From Heloderma charlesbogerti (taxonomy: Eukaryota > Chordata > Lepidosauria > Squamata > Helodermatidae), in contig JANEZZ010000468.1 of NCBI GenBank assembly GCA_026122225.1, positions 335,001-399,000 of the forward strand: 64,000 bases of DNA. The letters are read 5' to 3'. Positions 24,191 to 35,449 of this stretch are shown piece by piece; the stretch's first letter is position 1; the number at the start of each line of letters is the position of its first letter. The notes under the pieces were generated by a model, which saw only the letters and a program-made list of their open reading frames with translations, had not been told where the DNA came from and did not search any database. The position numbers and the translations under genes were made by a program.

Positions 24191-24999
24191 GAATAGGCAG
24201 TACTGGACTAGATGGGTCAATGGTCCATGTGCCTCCGATGGTGCTGGGACTGAGAAAAAGGCCTCCCTCAAAGATCTTAACTCTCAATGCCACTGCTTTG
24301 ATAAAAATTGAAGCCCACTGCACACAATTGCTTTTAAGTGGAAATAAAACATCAGGAGATCCAGTCACAAACCTTCCAAGTAACATGTATTTTACTCCTT
24401 AGTATAAGGCAGTTTCCCATGTTTCTTTATGCTTCTGCTGCATATTGTTCATTCTCCTGTCCAGATCCAACTATGACAGCAGGGGTTTCTGGCTTCACTG
24501 ACAAGGGAGCCTATCAACAGTCGAAGGCTGTTTCAGAACTTCCACAACCCAACATTCTGTATGTTCCACCTCTGTCATAGCTGTCTGGACCACTGGCTGC
24601 TCTTGCTATGAGGTTGACCTTCGTTGCTTCCACACAAGCCCTTTTATCTGGAATTGTCGTCCTTTGTTCACTCACATTCTATGGAGAATCGAGATAATGT
24701 CATCACTGCATTCCAGTGTTTTCTGTGTTCTCGTGTGTGTGTGCGTGCGCACGTGCGCACAGCTTTAGACCTGATTGGTGGTGGTGTTCAGGGGGTTTGG
24801 AAATAAAAAAACAAGTGCTATTAAGGCTCTTCAGGGATTCACCAACAGGGGAGAGGGTAGGACCTCATTTGTTGGTCCCATCTTTTCTGTTATGTTCCTC
24901 ATTGCTTGGCTCTTTCACCTCCACATGTTGGAGGGGTATGTTGTGCAGTGGGGAGTCTGCTCCCTGCACAATTTAGAACTATGTGCAGGATTCTAATAG
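24191..24999. other. Intronic sequence; SINE 3' remnant
   Basis: ACTGGACTAGATGGGTCAAT (24202-24221) and GTATAAGGCAGTTTCCCATG (24402-24421) resemble the end of the tRNA-Ala-like SINE seen at 39317-39501, but too little is left to call a full copy. A GT/GC patch lies at 24733-24760. Confidence 0.4.
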
Positions 25000-25290
25000 C
25001 AGCGAGGAAACAGTGATCTTGATCAGGAGGGACAGAGTTAAACCCTGTCCCCTATCGCATGATGCCAGTCAGAATAGCGGTTTCACCAAGAGCGATCTTG
25101 ATTGGGCTTATGGGGGGGGGGAGGTTTTAACACCCCCCCTCCCCAAGTGATCCTGATGCAGAGATCACTATTTCCTCACAGCTGATAGCAGCAGGGAAAC
25201 GGCAATTTTGATCAGGATGGAATGGGGTGGGTGAGGAATGAGATTAAAGCTCCCACCCCCCCGTGATCCTGATCATCATAGCTGGGATTG
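25000..25290. repeat. Degenerate local duplication with GATC-rich motif
   Basis: AGCAGCGAGGAAACAG at 25000 recurs as AGCAGCAGGGAAACGG about 187 bp later. Each copy is followed by a variant of GATCTTGATCAGGA. The opposite-strand form (TGATCCTGATGCAG, TGATCCTGATCATC) appears twice. G8-10 and C6-7 runs at 25110-25137 and 25255-25262 lie between them. Confidence 0.55.
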
Positions 25291-25299
25291 AGAGAGGAA

Positions 25300-25320
25300 G
25301 TGTGTGTGTGTGTGTGTGTC
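25300..25320 (+). repeat. (GT)n microsatellite
   Basis: Ten GT units followed by CCGTCCGTCC. Confidence 0.95.
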
Positions 25321-26029
25321 CGTCCGTCCTGGGCCTGACCACTACCAGCCCTACCCACTCGTGTGTCCTCAATAGTTTCTGCAGGGGGCAGTGTGGTCCC
25401 TGGACTCAAAAGGTTTGTCTACTCTGGCTTATGCCTTTAATCAAAAACTTCCTGTTTTGTAGGTTAATTTATTTTAATACTTCCTGTTCTGCCTGACTGA
25501 GGTTTGGTGATTAATTGGTCCTCAATTAGTTTCTGTTTCCTGCAAAAGTACAGAGCTTTAATTATTGGTGTCCTTTCTTTATTGCTTGCCCTTTTCTTTT
25601 ATGACAAATCATGCTATAAAAGAATGAGGAGAACATGATAGGAAATCAGTAATTAAAGCCTCCCACTTTTGTGGGAAACAGAACTAATTACCGGGCAGTT
25701 CATGGCTGATACCCCAACTGCACTGAAGGAAGCAATAAAATGAGCTGAACTGGCAAACAGGAAACTTCTAATTAACTTTGGAAGGGACCTTTGGCTGAGC
25801 ATGGCTTGCATGTGAGTGACCATTATAGAATTGTCTTGGCCACAGCAAAAGTAATTGATGGACAATATAGTTCTGTATTTAGTACTGTGTGAAAACTCTT
25901 CAGCTGCTAGCTAATTCCAATATCTCAGCAGCACTAATGGGCTCTAGTGTGGATGCAGTCTCCATATGTGAGCTTTAAGGGAGAGAGGTAATTTTAATAA
26001 TGTAATAATCAAGGGATGTTGGATTCTGT
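25321..26029. other. AT-rich unique-looking segment
   Basis: No mobile-element hallmark is visible. Between 25510 and 25780 several TAATTA-type motifs occur (gattaattgg, tttaattatt, aactaattacc, tctaattaac) with few CpGs. It resembles many vertebrate conserved non-coding segments, but conservation cannot be judged from one sequence. Confidence 0.35.
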
Positions 26030-26840
26030 GGCTTAGTTCAGACATCATGCTAAACTAGCATTCTCCAACCTCTGTTGGATTACAACTTGCACCAAGTTGT
26101 GTTGGACTACAACTCCCATCATTGGCTCTCAATAGGAGATGTACTGCCAACACATCTGGAGGGTGTCAGTTGGGGAAGTCTGAGCTAAACCTTAGTTTAG
26201 CATGAAGGGAATGAGCTACCTTGGACCTGTGCACTTCTCCCCTCTGCTGCCTCAAGTAGGTGTCTGAAAGCTTTTGCTTCTGTTTTTGCTTAATCACAGC
26301 TTGTCCTGTCATCCATGCTGACAAACTGTGGTTAATGTTAAATATGGTTTGTTTGAGACAAGCACAAACACCCCCCTCCAAAAAAAAATCAAAGAAAGCA
26401 ACCACTGAAAGGAGAGACCATGTCTCAAGATGTTAATTGTTTATTTGGATCCCAGAGCGTTTCAGACAAAAAGGCCTTCTTCGGGGATTGTCTACAGAAA
26501 ACAGACAAAACATATTTATAATAAGAACAATAAGAACAAGAACAACAACCCCAAAACATAATAAAACAGACACGTAACATTGCAAATTTCAGAAATATTA
26601 TTTGAAGCTGGCTTGTTTAAACAAACCGCAATTAACATTAACCAGAGTTTAGGGTTCAGACAGCATGCTAAACTGCAATTAATGGAAACTGGAAGTGAAA
26701 TCTTCCAGTTTATTCCAAATGTAATATATAAATCTCCTCACATCTGCATCACAGGAAGAGGGGCAGTGTGTGATCCTGAGGCTTGTTCCCATCATGCTAA
26801 ACTATTGTTTTGTCTGATGACCAAAGCTAGCCTGTGTGTA
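26030..26840. mobile_element. Palindromic DNA-type repeat, interrupted by two insertions
   Basis: The outer parts pair across the element: TTCAGACATCATGCTAAACT near 26036 against GTTCAGACAGCATGCTAAACT near 26654. Near 26326, CTGTGGTTAATGTTAAATAT pairs with AATTAACATTAACCAGAG near 26629. A hairpin MITE sits at 26056-26182, and a second foreign segment seems to occupy about 26433-26580 (GGATCCCAGAGCGTTTCAGA, CCTTCTTCGGGGATTGTCTA). Related sequence occurs at 33090-33660. Confidence 0.5.
26056..26182. mobile_element. Hairpin MITE nested in a larger repeat
   Basis: GCATTCTCCAACCTCTG at the left and CAGTTGGGGAAGTCTG at the right, with inner GACTACAACTCCCATCATTG, are worn versions of the 18634 family. 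Flanking octamers TGCTAAAC and AGCTAAAC agree at 7 of 8 positions. Confidence 0.7.
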
Positions 26841-27793
26841 CCAAATGTCAGCCTTTTCTCTGCTGTGGAAGTACTTTAACAATTCTGTGTACACCCCCCC
26901 CCCAAGTAGGTGAGTAAAAATGTGAGTGAGGTGTAACCAGTGTTTTCAAAAGGCAGGCACTTCAGAGTGTACAGCTGTTGCTCATGCTCAGCTTCTGATG
27001 TGCATGTACCTTCAGGCATGCACATACCTGAACATCCAGTGTGGATGCAAAATGCCTGTTGTAGGCTCCCTGGGGTAGTATCTCCTGGCAGAAAATCCTT
27101 TCTTCGCTAGCGCACCATAGAATTTCTTCTCAGTTACATTTCCCAGCTGGTTTGAGAGTGGACAGCAAAGGCAAACCAAGACCAGAGCGTGCAATTGACT
27201 AGAACCTTTCCGCTCATGTAGTCCAGTCCTTCTTTCCTTGCGCCTACATTCTCTTTTCCTTTGGGGAGGAGGCTTTGCTCACCCAAGCCAACTGCACAGG
27301 AACAACACCTCGTGAACCTTGAAATGGCATTTCAAGGGAGATGGCATTTCGAAAGGGGCTCTTCTGTCCAGCCCATCTTTTGATCAGATTTTTATTAGTG
27401 TGTTATATTCTCCAATAAGCAACACCCTTTTTAATGCCAAGTGATGCTTGTTAAAAACAGGAAAAGATGGGGAAGTGAGGGAATGAATGATGAGGAATCT
27501 CATGGCAACGACAAAGCTACTAATTGATACAGCCGAAGGGCAAGTATTGGATTGAGTTGTTTGAATGAGTATATAATATACCCCATGTCCTATTTCTTGC
27601 TTTTCTGCCCTCCACAACCTCATTTTAGCAGTTGCTTCTTTATAGCCCTCAAAATGCCCCAGAAATGATCCATTGTGCAAACACAGAAAGGGATGGGGAA
27701 TTTTGTGGGTTGGGTAGGCTGGGGTAGGAAGGAAGGAGAGAGAAGTGGTTTACTTAAGGTTATACAGCAATGAATTTGTCTTGGGTAATAGGT
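26841..27793. other. Intronic sequence without assigned feature
   Basis: A C10 run lies at 26894-26903. No exon or repeat family was recognised. Confidence 0.45.
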
Positions 27794-27801
27794 AATAGGT
27801 C

Positions 27802-30800
27802 CTTCATGGATCACTGCCTTGTTGTGGCGAAGGGGCTTGCGTAACTCAGTGAAGCCATAAGCTATGCCGTGCAGGGCCACCCAAGACGGACAGGTCATGG
27901 CAGAGAGTTCTGACAAAATGTGGTCCACTGGAGAAGGAAATGGCAACCCACTCCAGTATTCTTGCCAAGAAAACCCCATGGAACCTATCACAAGGCTAAA
28001 AGATATGACGCCGGAAGATGAGCCCCTCAGGTCGGAAGGTGTCCAATATGCTACTGGGGAAGAGCAGAGGGTATTTCCAAGTAGCTCCAGAAAGAGTGAA
28101 GCGGCTGGGCCAAACCCGAAAGGACACTCAGCTGTGGATGTGTCTGGTGGTGAAAAGAAAATCCGATGCTGTAAAGAACAATATTGTTTAGGAACCTGGA
28201 ATGTCAGATCAATGAATCAAGGTAAGCTGGAGGTGGTCAAACATGAGATGGCAAGATTGAACATCGACATCTTGGGAATCAGCGAACTCAAATGGACAGG
28301 CATGGGCGAATTTAATTCAGGTGACCATCATATCTACTATTGTGGGCAAGAATCCCTTAGAAGAAATGGAGTAGCACTCATAGTCAACAAAAGGGTGGGA
28401 AAAGCAGTACTGGGGTACAATCTTAAAAATGATAGAATGATCTCAGTACGAATCCAAGGCAAACCATTCAACATCACAGTAATTCAAGTCTATGCCCCAA
28501 CCACTGAGGCCGAAGAAGCTGAGGTTGATCGGTTCTATGAAGACCTACAACACCTTCTAGAACTAACACCAAAAAAAGATGTCCTCTTCATCATAGGGGA
28601 TTGGAATGCTAAAGTAGGAAGTCAAGAAATCACCGGGATAACAGGCAGGCATGGCCTTGGTGTACAAAATGAAGCAGGACAAAAGCTAATAGAGTTTTGC
28701 CAAGAGAACATGCTGATCATAGCAAACACTCTTTTCCAACAGCACAAGAGGCGACTCTACACATGGACGTCACCAGATGGTCAATATCGAAATCAGATTG
28801 ATTATGTCCTTTGCAGCCAAAGATGGAGAAGCTCCATACAGTCAGTAAAAACAAGACCTGGAGCTGACTGTGGCTCAGATCATGAGCTGCTTCTTGCAAA
28901 ATTTCGGCTTAAATTGAAGAACGTCGGGAAAACCACTAAACCGTTCAGGTATGACCTAAATCATATCCCTGATGAATATACAGTGGAGGTGAGGAATAGA
29001 TTTCAGGGATTAGACCTGATAGACAGAGTGCCTGAGGAACTATGGACGGAGGTCCGTAACATTGTTCAGGAGGCAGCAACTCAATCCATCCCAAAGAAAA
29101 AGAAATGCAAGAAAGCCAAGTGGCTGTCTGATGAGGCTTTACAAGTAGCTCACGAAAGAAGGGAAGCGAAAAGCAAAGGAGAAAGGGGAAGATATACCCA
29201 ACTGAATGCAGAGTTCCAGAGAATAGCAAGGAGAGACAAGAAGGCCTTCTTAAATGAACAATGCAAAGAAATCGAGGAAAACAACAGAATGGGAAAGACT
29301 AGAGATCTCTTCAAGAAAATTGGAGATCTCAAGGGAACGTTTTGTGCAAAGACGGGCATGATAAAGGACAAAGAAGGCAGGGACCTAACAGAAGCAGATG
29401 AGATTAAGAAGAGGTGGCAAGAATACACAGAAGAACTGTACAGGAAAGATCTTAATGTCCCTGATAGCCATGATAGTGCGGTCACTGAACTTGAGCCGGA
29501 CATCCTCGAGAGTGAAGTCAAGTGGGCCTTAGGAAGCATTAGTAACAACAAAGCTAGCGGAGATGACAGTATTCCAGCTGAGTTATTTAAAATCCTAAAA
29601 GATGATGCTGTTAAAGTGCTGCATTCAATATGCCAACAAATCTGGAACACTCAACAGTGGCCACAAGACTGGAAAAGGTCAGTTTACATTCCAATTCCAA
29701 AGAAGGGCAACGCCAAAGAGTGTTCAAACTACCGCACCATTGCGCTCATTTCACATGCCAGCAAGGTGATGCTCAAAATCCTACAAGCTAGGCTTCAGCA
29801 GTATGCGAACCGAGAACTACCGGAAGTACAAGCTGGGTTTAGAAGAGGCAGAGGAACTAGAGATCAAATCGCCAACATTCGCTGCATCATGGAGAAAGCA
29901 AGGGAATTCCAGAAAAACGTCTATTTCTGCTTCATTGACTACGCTAAAGCCTTTGATTGTGTGGATCACAACAAACTGTGGCAAATTCTTAAAGTGCTGG
30001 GAGTACCAGACCACCTTACCTGTCTCCTGAGAAACCTGTACGAGGGTCAAGAAGCAACAGTAAGAACCAGACATGGAACAACCGAGTGGTTCAAAATTGG
30101 GAAAGGAGTACGACAAGGCTGCATATTGTCACCCTGCTTATTTAACTTATATGCAGAGTACATCATGAGAAATGCCGGGTTGGATGAATCAGAGGTCGGA
30201 ATTAAGATTGCCGGGAGAATTATCAACAACCTCCGATATGCAGACGATACCACCCTAATGGCAGAAAGCGAAGAGGATCTCAAGAGCCTCTTGTTGAGGG
30301 TGAAAGAGGAGAGTGCAAAAGCTGGTTTGAAACTCAACATTAAAAAAACTAAGATCATGTCATCTGGCCCTATCACTTCCTGACATATAGAAGGGGAAGA
30401 AATGGAAGCAGTGACAGATTTTACTTTCTTGGGCTCCAAGATCACCGCAGACGGTGACTGTAGCCATGAAATTAAAAGACGCTTGCTCCTTGGGAGGAAA
30501 GCTATGGCCAACCTAGACAGCATAGTAAGAAGCAGAGACATCACCTTGCCGACAAAGGTCCGTCTAATCAAAGCTATGGTTTTCCCAGTAGTAATGTATG
30601 GCTGTGAGAGCTGGACTATAAGGAAGGCTGAGCGCCGAAGAATTGATGCTTTCGAACTGTGGTGCTGGAGAAGACTCTTACGAGTCCCCTGGACTGCAAG
30701 GAGGTCCAATCAGTCCATCCTAAAGGAAATCAACCCTGAGTGCTCATTGGAAGGACAGATAATGAAACTGAAGCTCCAATATTTTGGCCACCTAATGCGA

Positions 30801-31015
30801 AGAGAAAACTCCCTGGAAAAGACCCTGATGCTGGGAAAGACTGAAGGCCAAAGGAGAAGGGGACGGCAGAGGATGAGATGGCTAGATAGCATCACAAATG
30901 CAATGAATATGAACTTGAGCACGCTCCGGGAGAGAGCGCAGGACAGGAAGGCCTGGCGTGCTATGGTCCATGGGGTCACGAAGAGTCGGACACGACTGAA
31001 CGACTGAACAACAAC
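27802..31015 (+). mobile_element. BovB (RTE-clade) LINE, near full length
   Basis: A 3.2-kb element with typical BovB ends: 5' region GGCTTGCGTAACTCAGTGAA and the CTGGAGAAGGAAATGGCAAC block, and 3' end CGGACACGACTGAACGACTG followed by an (AAC)n tail. It is flanked by the 8-bp direct repeat AATAGGTC at 27794-27801 and 31016-31023. It encodes an APE-type endonuclease and a reverse transcriptase in one frame broken by a single stop. BovB is known to be widespread in squamates and to have moved horizontally among vertebrates. This copy is much younger-looking than the two - strand copies in the window. Confidence 0.95.
27864..31007 (+). pseudogene. BovB endonuclease/reverse transcriptase ORF with one stop
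   Basis: One frame runs from an ATG at 27864 to a stop at 31005-31007 (about 1,047 codons), interrupted only by TGA at 30381-30383, where the sister copy near 46610 has TGG (tryptophan). Residues 107-350 are an APE-type endonuclease with LGTWNVRS, ISELKW, QVYAPT, IGDWNAKVG, YTWTSPDG, QIDYVL and CGSDHELL. The reverse transcriptase follows, with NKASGDDSIPAELFK, FIDYAKAFDCVDH (about residue 690), GVRQGCILSPCLFN and the catalytic YADD (about 792-795). The stop lies after the RT core (codon 840). The remaining 207 codons hold the C-terminal region with RRIDAFELWCWRRLL. The start codon is uncertain because other in-frame ATGs follow. Confidence 0.92.
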
Positions 31016-31023
31016 AATAGGTC

Positions 31024-32491
31024 TGAGAATGGAAGCCACATCTTCAGCATACCAGCCCAGTTCTATTTTTCCTTTAGCCCCTGGTATATGCCAGTGGATA
31101 TTCTGAGTAACATTTAGCCAGAGCTGGTGCCAGAATCAGTGTTCCATTGCATTCAGATTTTGGTATACAGAATGAACCCGTCCGCCCTGCTTCCTACGCT
31201 CATTTGCCGTGTCATTTCCCTCCTGTCCCCTATCCATCTCTTCATTCCAGCAGTGCTGAAGAGTAAAGAGTGTGCGGCTTTGGGTGATTTGTTGCAGACG
31301 CTCTGAAAGACATACCAATGCCTTAGATGGAAAAGTTTCCCCTGACAATCTTCCAAGAGGCTCCCCATAACTCCCTCACCCCCTGCCCTGCCCCCAGTTA
31401 TTCTGCCTACTCTACAGTGTAGCCTCCAAAGGGGGAGAGTACCTTGAGACAGAGAGACTAAAAATATCACTGATTCCCATGGAACAATAATCCAAGAGTC
31501 AGTGTTCTCTCACCTCAGTATATATGCAATAAAGCAGGAAATGTGTGTTAGTCTGATGGCATTTTCTTGTGTTTAAAAAGGCTGACTCAGTTCTTGGACT
31601 TGGGGAACCATTTGTGAGCCTGGGAAACTTGTTGCAGATTGATTTTTTCCTTCTTTGATGCAAGATCATTTCAGTTGATGAGCAGATAGCAGCCTGTGGA
31701 TTTGCATTTGTCTGCCCAGAGAAAACTTGCAATTTCTGCTACAAAAATTCAAATAGTAGATAGTCTTCTTCTTTTTTTAATAATCCCTGTTCCCTTGGGT
31801 CATGAAGATGTGCTATGGAAAAGTTTTGTTTGAGAAATAACATTCCGAAATAATTTTCTTTTTCATTATGCAACAACTTGGCACAGTGTATTTATTTTTT
31901 CTCCCTCTTTTTTGTTTGCGTGTGTGTACTTCTCAAGATGCTTTTAGTATGATTCCAAGGAAAGCACCACTTCTTCCTATGCCCTTTTCCCCTCATCTTC
32001 TCTAAATTTGAGTTTATTACCTTTAGTAAAAACAAAACAAAACCCTGAGGTGTAGGTTGATGCAGTGGGCCCCAGTTCCTGCTCTTTTTAAGCTCTGAAT
32101 ATGCTTGCTGCTTTACTAGCACTAGAGTGCAGGCAAATCTCTAACTTAGCAATTGTTTCTTTAGCTGAGGAACTTGTTTGTTAGGCAGAGGAAGAAGTAA
32201 GGTCTTGGTTGCTGTCTCTTTCTAACATTATCCAGGTTCAGACAGTTGGGTTCTTGCAGATCTTGCAAAACTCTGGGATACATTTTGTTATGGAGGTTGC
32301 ATTGCATGTTGTAGGTGAGGATTAGTGTGGGACTGTGCCAGGAACAGGGCCTTTACATGTGGTTACCTAAACACCACAGTGCTTTTGAATTCCACTTAAG
32401 TGACTGTTTTTTTAAAAGTTTGCCCTTTTCTTTTTTAAAGGTTGAGCCCACTCCTGCTGTGCCACTTAAGTGTAGCAATACTCACATGTCC
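31024..32491. other. Intronic sequence without assigned feature
   Basis: No exon or mobile element was recognised between the BovB and the hAT element at 32500. A short GT-rich patch is at 31914-31927. Confidence 0.5.
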
Positions 32492-32499
32492 CTTTACAG

Positions 32500-32904
32500 C
32501 AGGGATGTGAAACCTCTGGCCCTCAGGCTTAATTGGGCCTGTGGAGCCTCCTTGGGTTTCTCTAGGGAGTGGGGCTTGGCCTCCAAGCCCTGCCCCCTGG
32601 AGGAATCCCCACTGTTAACTCAGATCAGGCAGTGGCAGGGGTGGGGGCTCCGCCAGTGCTGGAGGGGAATTTGCCTGCATGGGAGGAGCAGCCACTCTTC
32701 CCAGCGCTGGCCGAGTCATTTTGTACAGTGCAGGCCAACACCATGGGGACAGTGTGCACCATGTGAAGCTTAGGGCCTCATCTGGCTCTGGGAGAAAGGC
32801 GAAATGGGCAGGGGAGCAGAGTAATGGTGTTAATGGGCATGGCTCACTGAGGGCCTGGTGGGGGGCAATTCAGCCCTCCCACTAAAAAAAACCATTCACC
32901 CCTG
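32500..32904. mobile_element. Non-autonomous hAT-type element
   Basis: The left end CAGGGATGTGAAACCTCTGG and right end CCATTCACCCCTG are inverted. Flanks CTTTACAG (32492-32499) and CTTTACAT (32905-32912) agree at 7 of 8 positions. The interior is GC-rich and differs from family 1. Open frames of up to 150 codons across it are fortuitous. Confidence 0.8.
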
Positions 32905-32912
32905 CTTTACAT

Positions 32913-33089
32913 CAACAACAACACAAAACATTGAGAAAACAGTGCCCTCCCCTGCAGCAGTGCCCCCAGCATTTCATGATTATGATTTTTTAAAAAATAA
33001 TTTTAATATTTTCTTTGTAGGATGTGTTCTCTGAATCTCCAGCCACGTGTTGTTATAGCAGTAATCAGGCTATGAGCCCTGCAACAGTA
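32913..33089. other. Spacer between two mobile elements
   Basis: AT-rich short spacer; nothing else recognised. Confidence 0.45.
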
Positions 33090-33660
33090 AACGCTGGCTG
33101 TGTTTTGACCTCACAATAAACCATGGTATAACATGCCAGGAATGAGCCTGTGTGAGCCTCTGGATCGTGCGCTTCCCCACCCCCCAGGACAAAACAGTGA
33201 AGAGAAGTTTGGAAGGTATTGCTTCAGTTTTGTTCAATCACAGCTGGTCTGAACCCCCAAAATTGTGGTGAATGTTAACCAGCCTTCACCAGCTTGGTGC
33301 CCTCCAGGTGTTTTTTGACTACAACTCCCATCATCCATGTCCATTGACCATTCTGGCTGGGGTTGATGGGAGTCCAAAACCAATTTGAGGGCAGCAGCCT
33401 GGGGAAGGCTGATCTTAACTATGGTTTAATTGAAACAAACCAACTTCAAGCTATCTGTTATGAAGGTATCATAGTTAAGGTTGAGCAGAAATGGAAGCAA
33501 AAGCTTCCAGTCTCTCATGGCCATTGATCGCTCATGACCACACTAGAGGAGAGAGAAAAGGAGAGGGAGGAACATGTGAGCCCAAAGATCACTACAGCTC
33601 GTTCTTGTCAGGATAAACTATCATTTGTGATAATGTCCAAATGCAGACAAGCCTGATATA
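33090..33660. mobile_element. Palindromic DNA-type repeat interrupted by a MITE
   Basis: It shares CAATCACAGCTGGTCTGAAC, TTGTGGTGAATGTTAAC, GGTTTAATTGAAACAAACCA and AGAAATGGAAGCAAAAGCTT with the interrupted repeat at 26030-26840 (there TTAATCACAGCTTGTCCTGT, CTGTGGTTAATGTTAAATAT, GTTTGTTTGAGACAAG). The boundaries are approximate. Confidence 0.5.
33280..33411. mobile_element. Hairpin MITE nested in a larger repeat
   Basis: The left arm CAGCCTTCACCAGCTTGGTGCC and right arm GGCAGCAGCCTGGGGAAGGCTG are inverted, with inner CTACAACTCCCATCATCC and GGGTTGATGGGAGT. Flanks ATGTTAAC (33272-33279) and ATCTTAAC (33412-33419) agree at 7 of 8 positions, supporting an 8-bp target duplication. Confidence 0.82.
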
Positions 33661-33722
33661 CCCTCTGGGTGAACAGAATATTGTGCTGGTATCCCTGGAT
33701 AAGGGCTAATGTGAATGTAGCA

Positions 33723-34061
33723 CAGGGGTGGGGAACCTCAGACCCAGGGCCCTTCCAGGGTTTCCCAGATCCCTACCCCCTTTCTCCAGACTACTGATCT
33801 TTTGGGGGTGGTCTTGTGCCAGGATTGTTTCCTGGCTCTTGTCCAGTTTTTTCCTTGTTCTAAAAGGTTGAAATGCCTCTCCTAAGGTTTTGTTCCTGGC
33901 ACTAAGAGCTTTAAGCTACAATCTGCCAGTATGTTGTGTTTTTTTTTAATTTCTGGTCCACCCCTTTTGCCTTTGTCCCCACTCCCCACTGCAACATGGC
34001 CCCTGAGAGCGTCTCCGAAATTGATTTTGGCCCTTGAACTGAAAGAGGTTCCCTACCCCTG
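33723..34061. mobile_element. Non-autonomous hAT-type element (family 1)
   Basis: It has the clearest ends of family 1: CAGGGGTGGGGAACCTC and GAGGTTCCCTACCCCTG. Flanks ATGTAGCA (33715-33722) and ATATAGAA (34062-34069) agree at 6 of 8 positions. The interior has the family block in the form CTGGCACTAAGAGCTTTAAG. No transposase is present. Confidence 0.85.
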
Positions 34062-34069
34062 ATATAGAA

Positions 34070-35441
34070 CTTAGGATAAAGAATGGGGTGCTTTATCATC
34101 TAAATAAGTATTTGATGCATGCTCTAAGGCATCTGACAAATCTTCCTGACCTACAGCAAACCTACAATTACATTTCTGATTTCTCTCTCCCCCCACCCCC
34201 ATCAAATATAGTTCTGGGGATACCCAAAGTCCATGTCACTATTTAAAGTTTTGGATTGTTCACTGCTTTAGTTGTGGCTGCGAGTTTTTGTTCTTTCCTT
34301 CCTGTAGAGCTAGTCTGGACCTGTAGCTTCCTCCTTTGCCTTCCTCTTTGGACATTCCATACATAGTTTTCCTTTTTCAAGGAGCGATAACTGTACCAAA
34401 GTGCAGAGCTGCTTGATGACAGAGCCTTGGTTGGTCAGCAGACTACAAGAAAGTCCTACATGGTCCTATTTCCCCTCCCCCCTTTGGAAGATGAGCCTGC
34501 CATTGGGAGTCAGAATGTTGCTTGGTGGGTCTGCACATGGAGCCAGCAACCTGTGGGAAGCAATTTCAGACTTTGGCTGTGGACTGGCGAAAATTAATTG
34601 GTGAGCTAATGTTATGTTTGTGTTACTGAGTCTGAGTGACTTCAGTGACTGAGTAATTTTCAGTTGCTGAGGTTGAGGGAGCATAGTGGGAGTATAGACA
34701 GTGAGTCCAGTCAGGGATCCAAGAAATCTCTGCATGGGGAAGGGGTGTATCTGTTTAGTGGCAGCCTCCTCCCTACATATCACTGTGCAGACTATCTAGT
34801 CAGTGACGGGTGGGAAGGGATCAGGACTCTTTGATGACTTTTTGGGTTAGTTGGCCAGACTTGTTTGTGTTTTGATACATGCCTGTCCGTGTGATTATGT
34901 GGAGCTTAGAAGGGTCTGTCTGTCCTGCTGTGCCTGTCTGTCCAGCTAGATAGCAAATAGCAGAGACTGATTCATTGATACATGAGACAGATGGCTTGCC
35001 CACGTCCTGAGGGTGTTTGACTGGGTGTGTATTGTCTGTTTTCCCTCTATGCCAGAGATACATTGACAAGTGGATATGTTACAGTCAAACTACAGAATCC
35101 ATCTGCATTGGAGAAAATTGGAGAGTTATATCCAAATAAGATATGCACTGTGCCATGTTCAGGACGTGACCTTGCTAGTGCAGCACATAGGTGCAACTAG
35201 GATGGGTGTATTAGTAGCTGTGATATCAATGCAGGGTTTTGTTTTGTTTTCTGCCATGTCATTATGTTCTGACCAGAAAAGGAGGGGGCTGCATCCCCTA
35301 CCTCAGCAGAATTAAGTCAACTCTACAGGTGGTGAGGGCCACTCTAGCAATGGCACTGACATGATTGACCTCTTATTGTGGAGGAGCGTTTGTTTTTTAA
35401 AAATAATATCTCTGGCATTTTGCCTATATTTTGTGCAATAG
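34070..35441. other. Intronic sequence without assigned feature
   Basis: TGTCTGTC-rich patches occur at 34914-34942. No exon or mobile element was recognised. Confidence 0.45.
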
Positions 35442-35449
35442 CTTTAAAC

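Noticed and set aside
25110..25137. G-quadruplex or regulatory G-run
   Set aside because: A single G run and a facing C run without the four evenly spaced G tracts needed for a clear call.
32315..32773. 152-codon open frame overlapping a hAT-type element
   Set aside because: It runs across the left end of the element at 32500, so it cannot be a coherent host exon.
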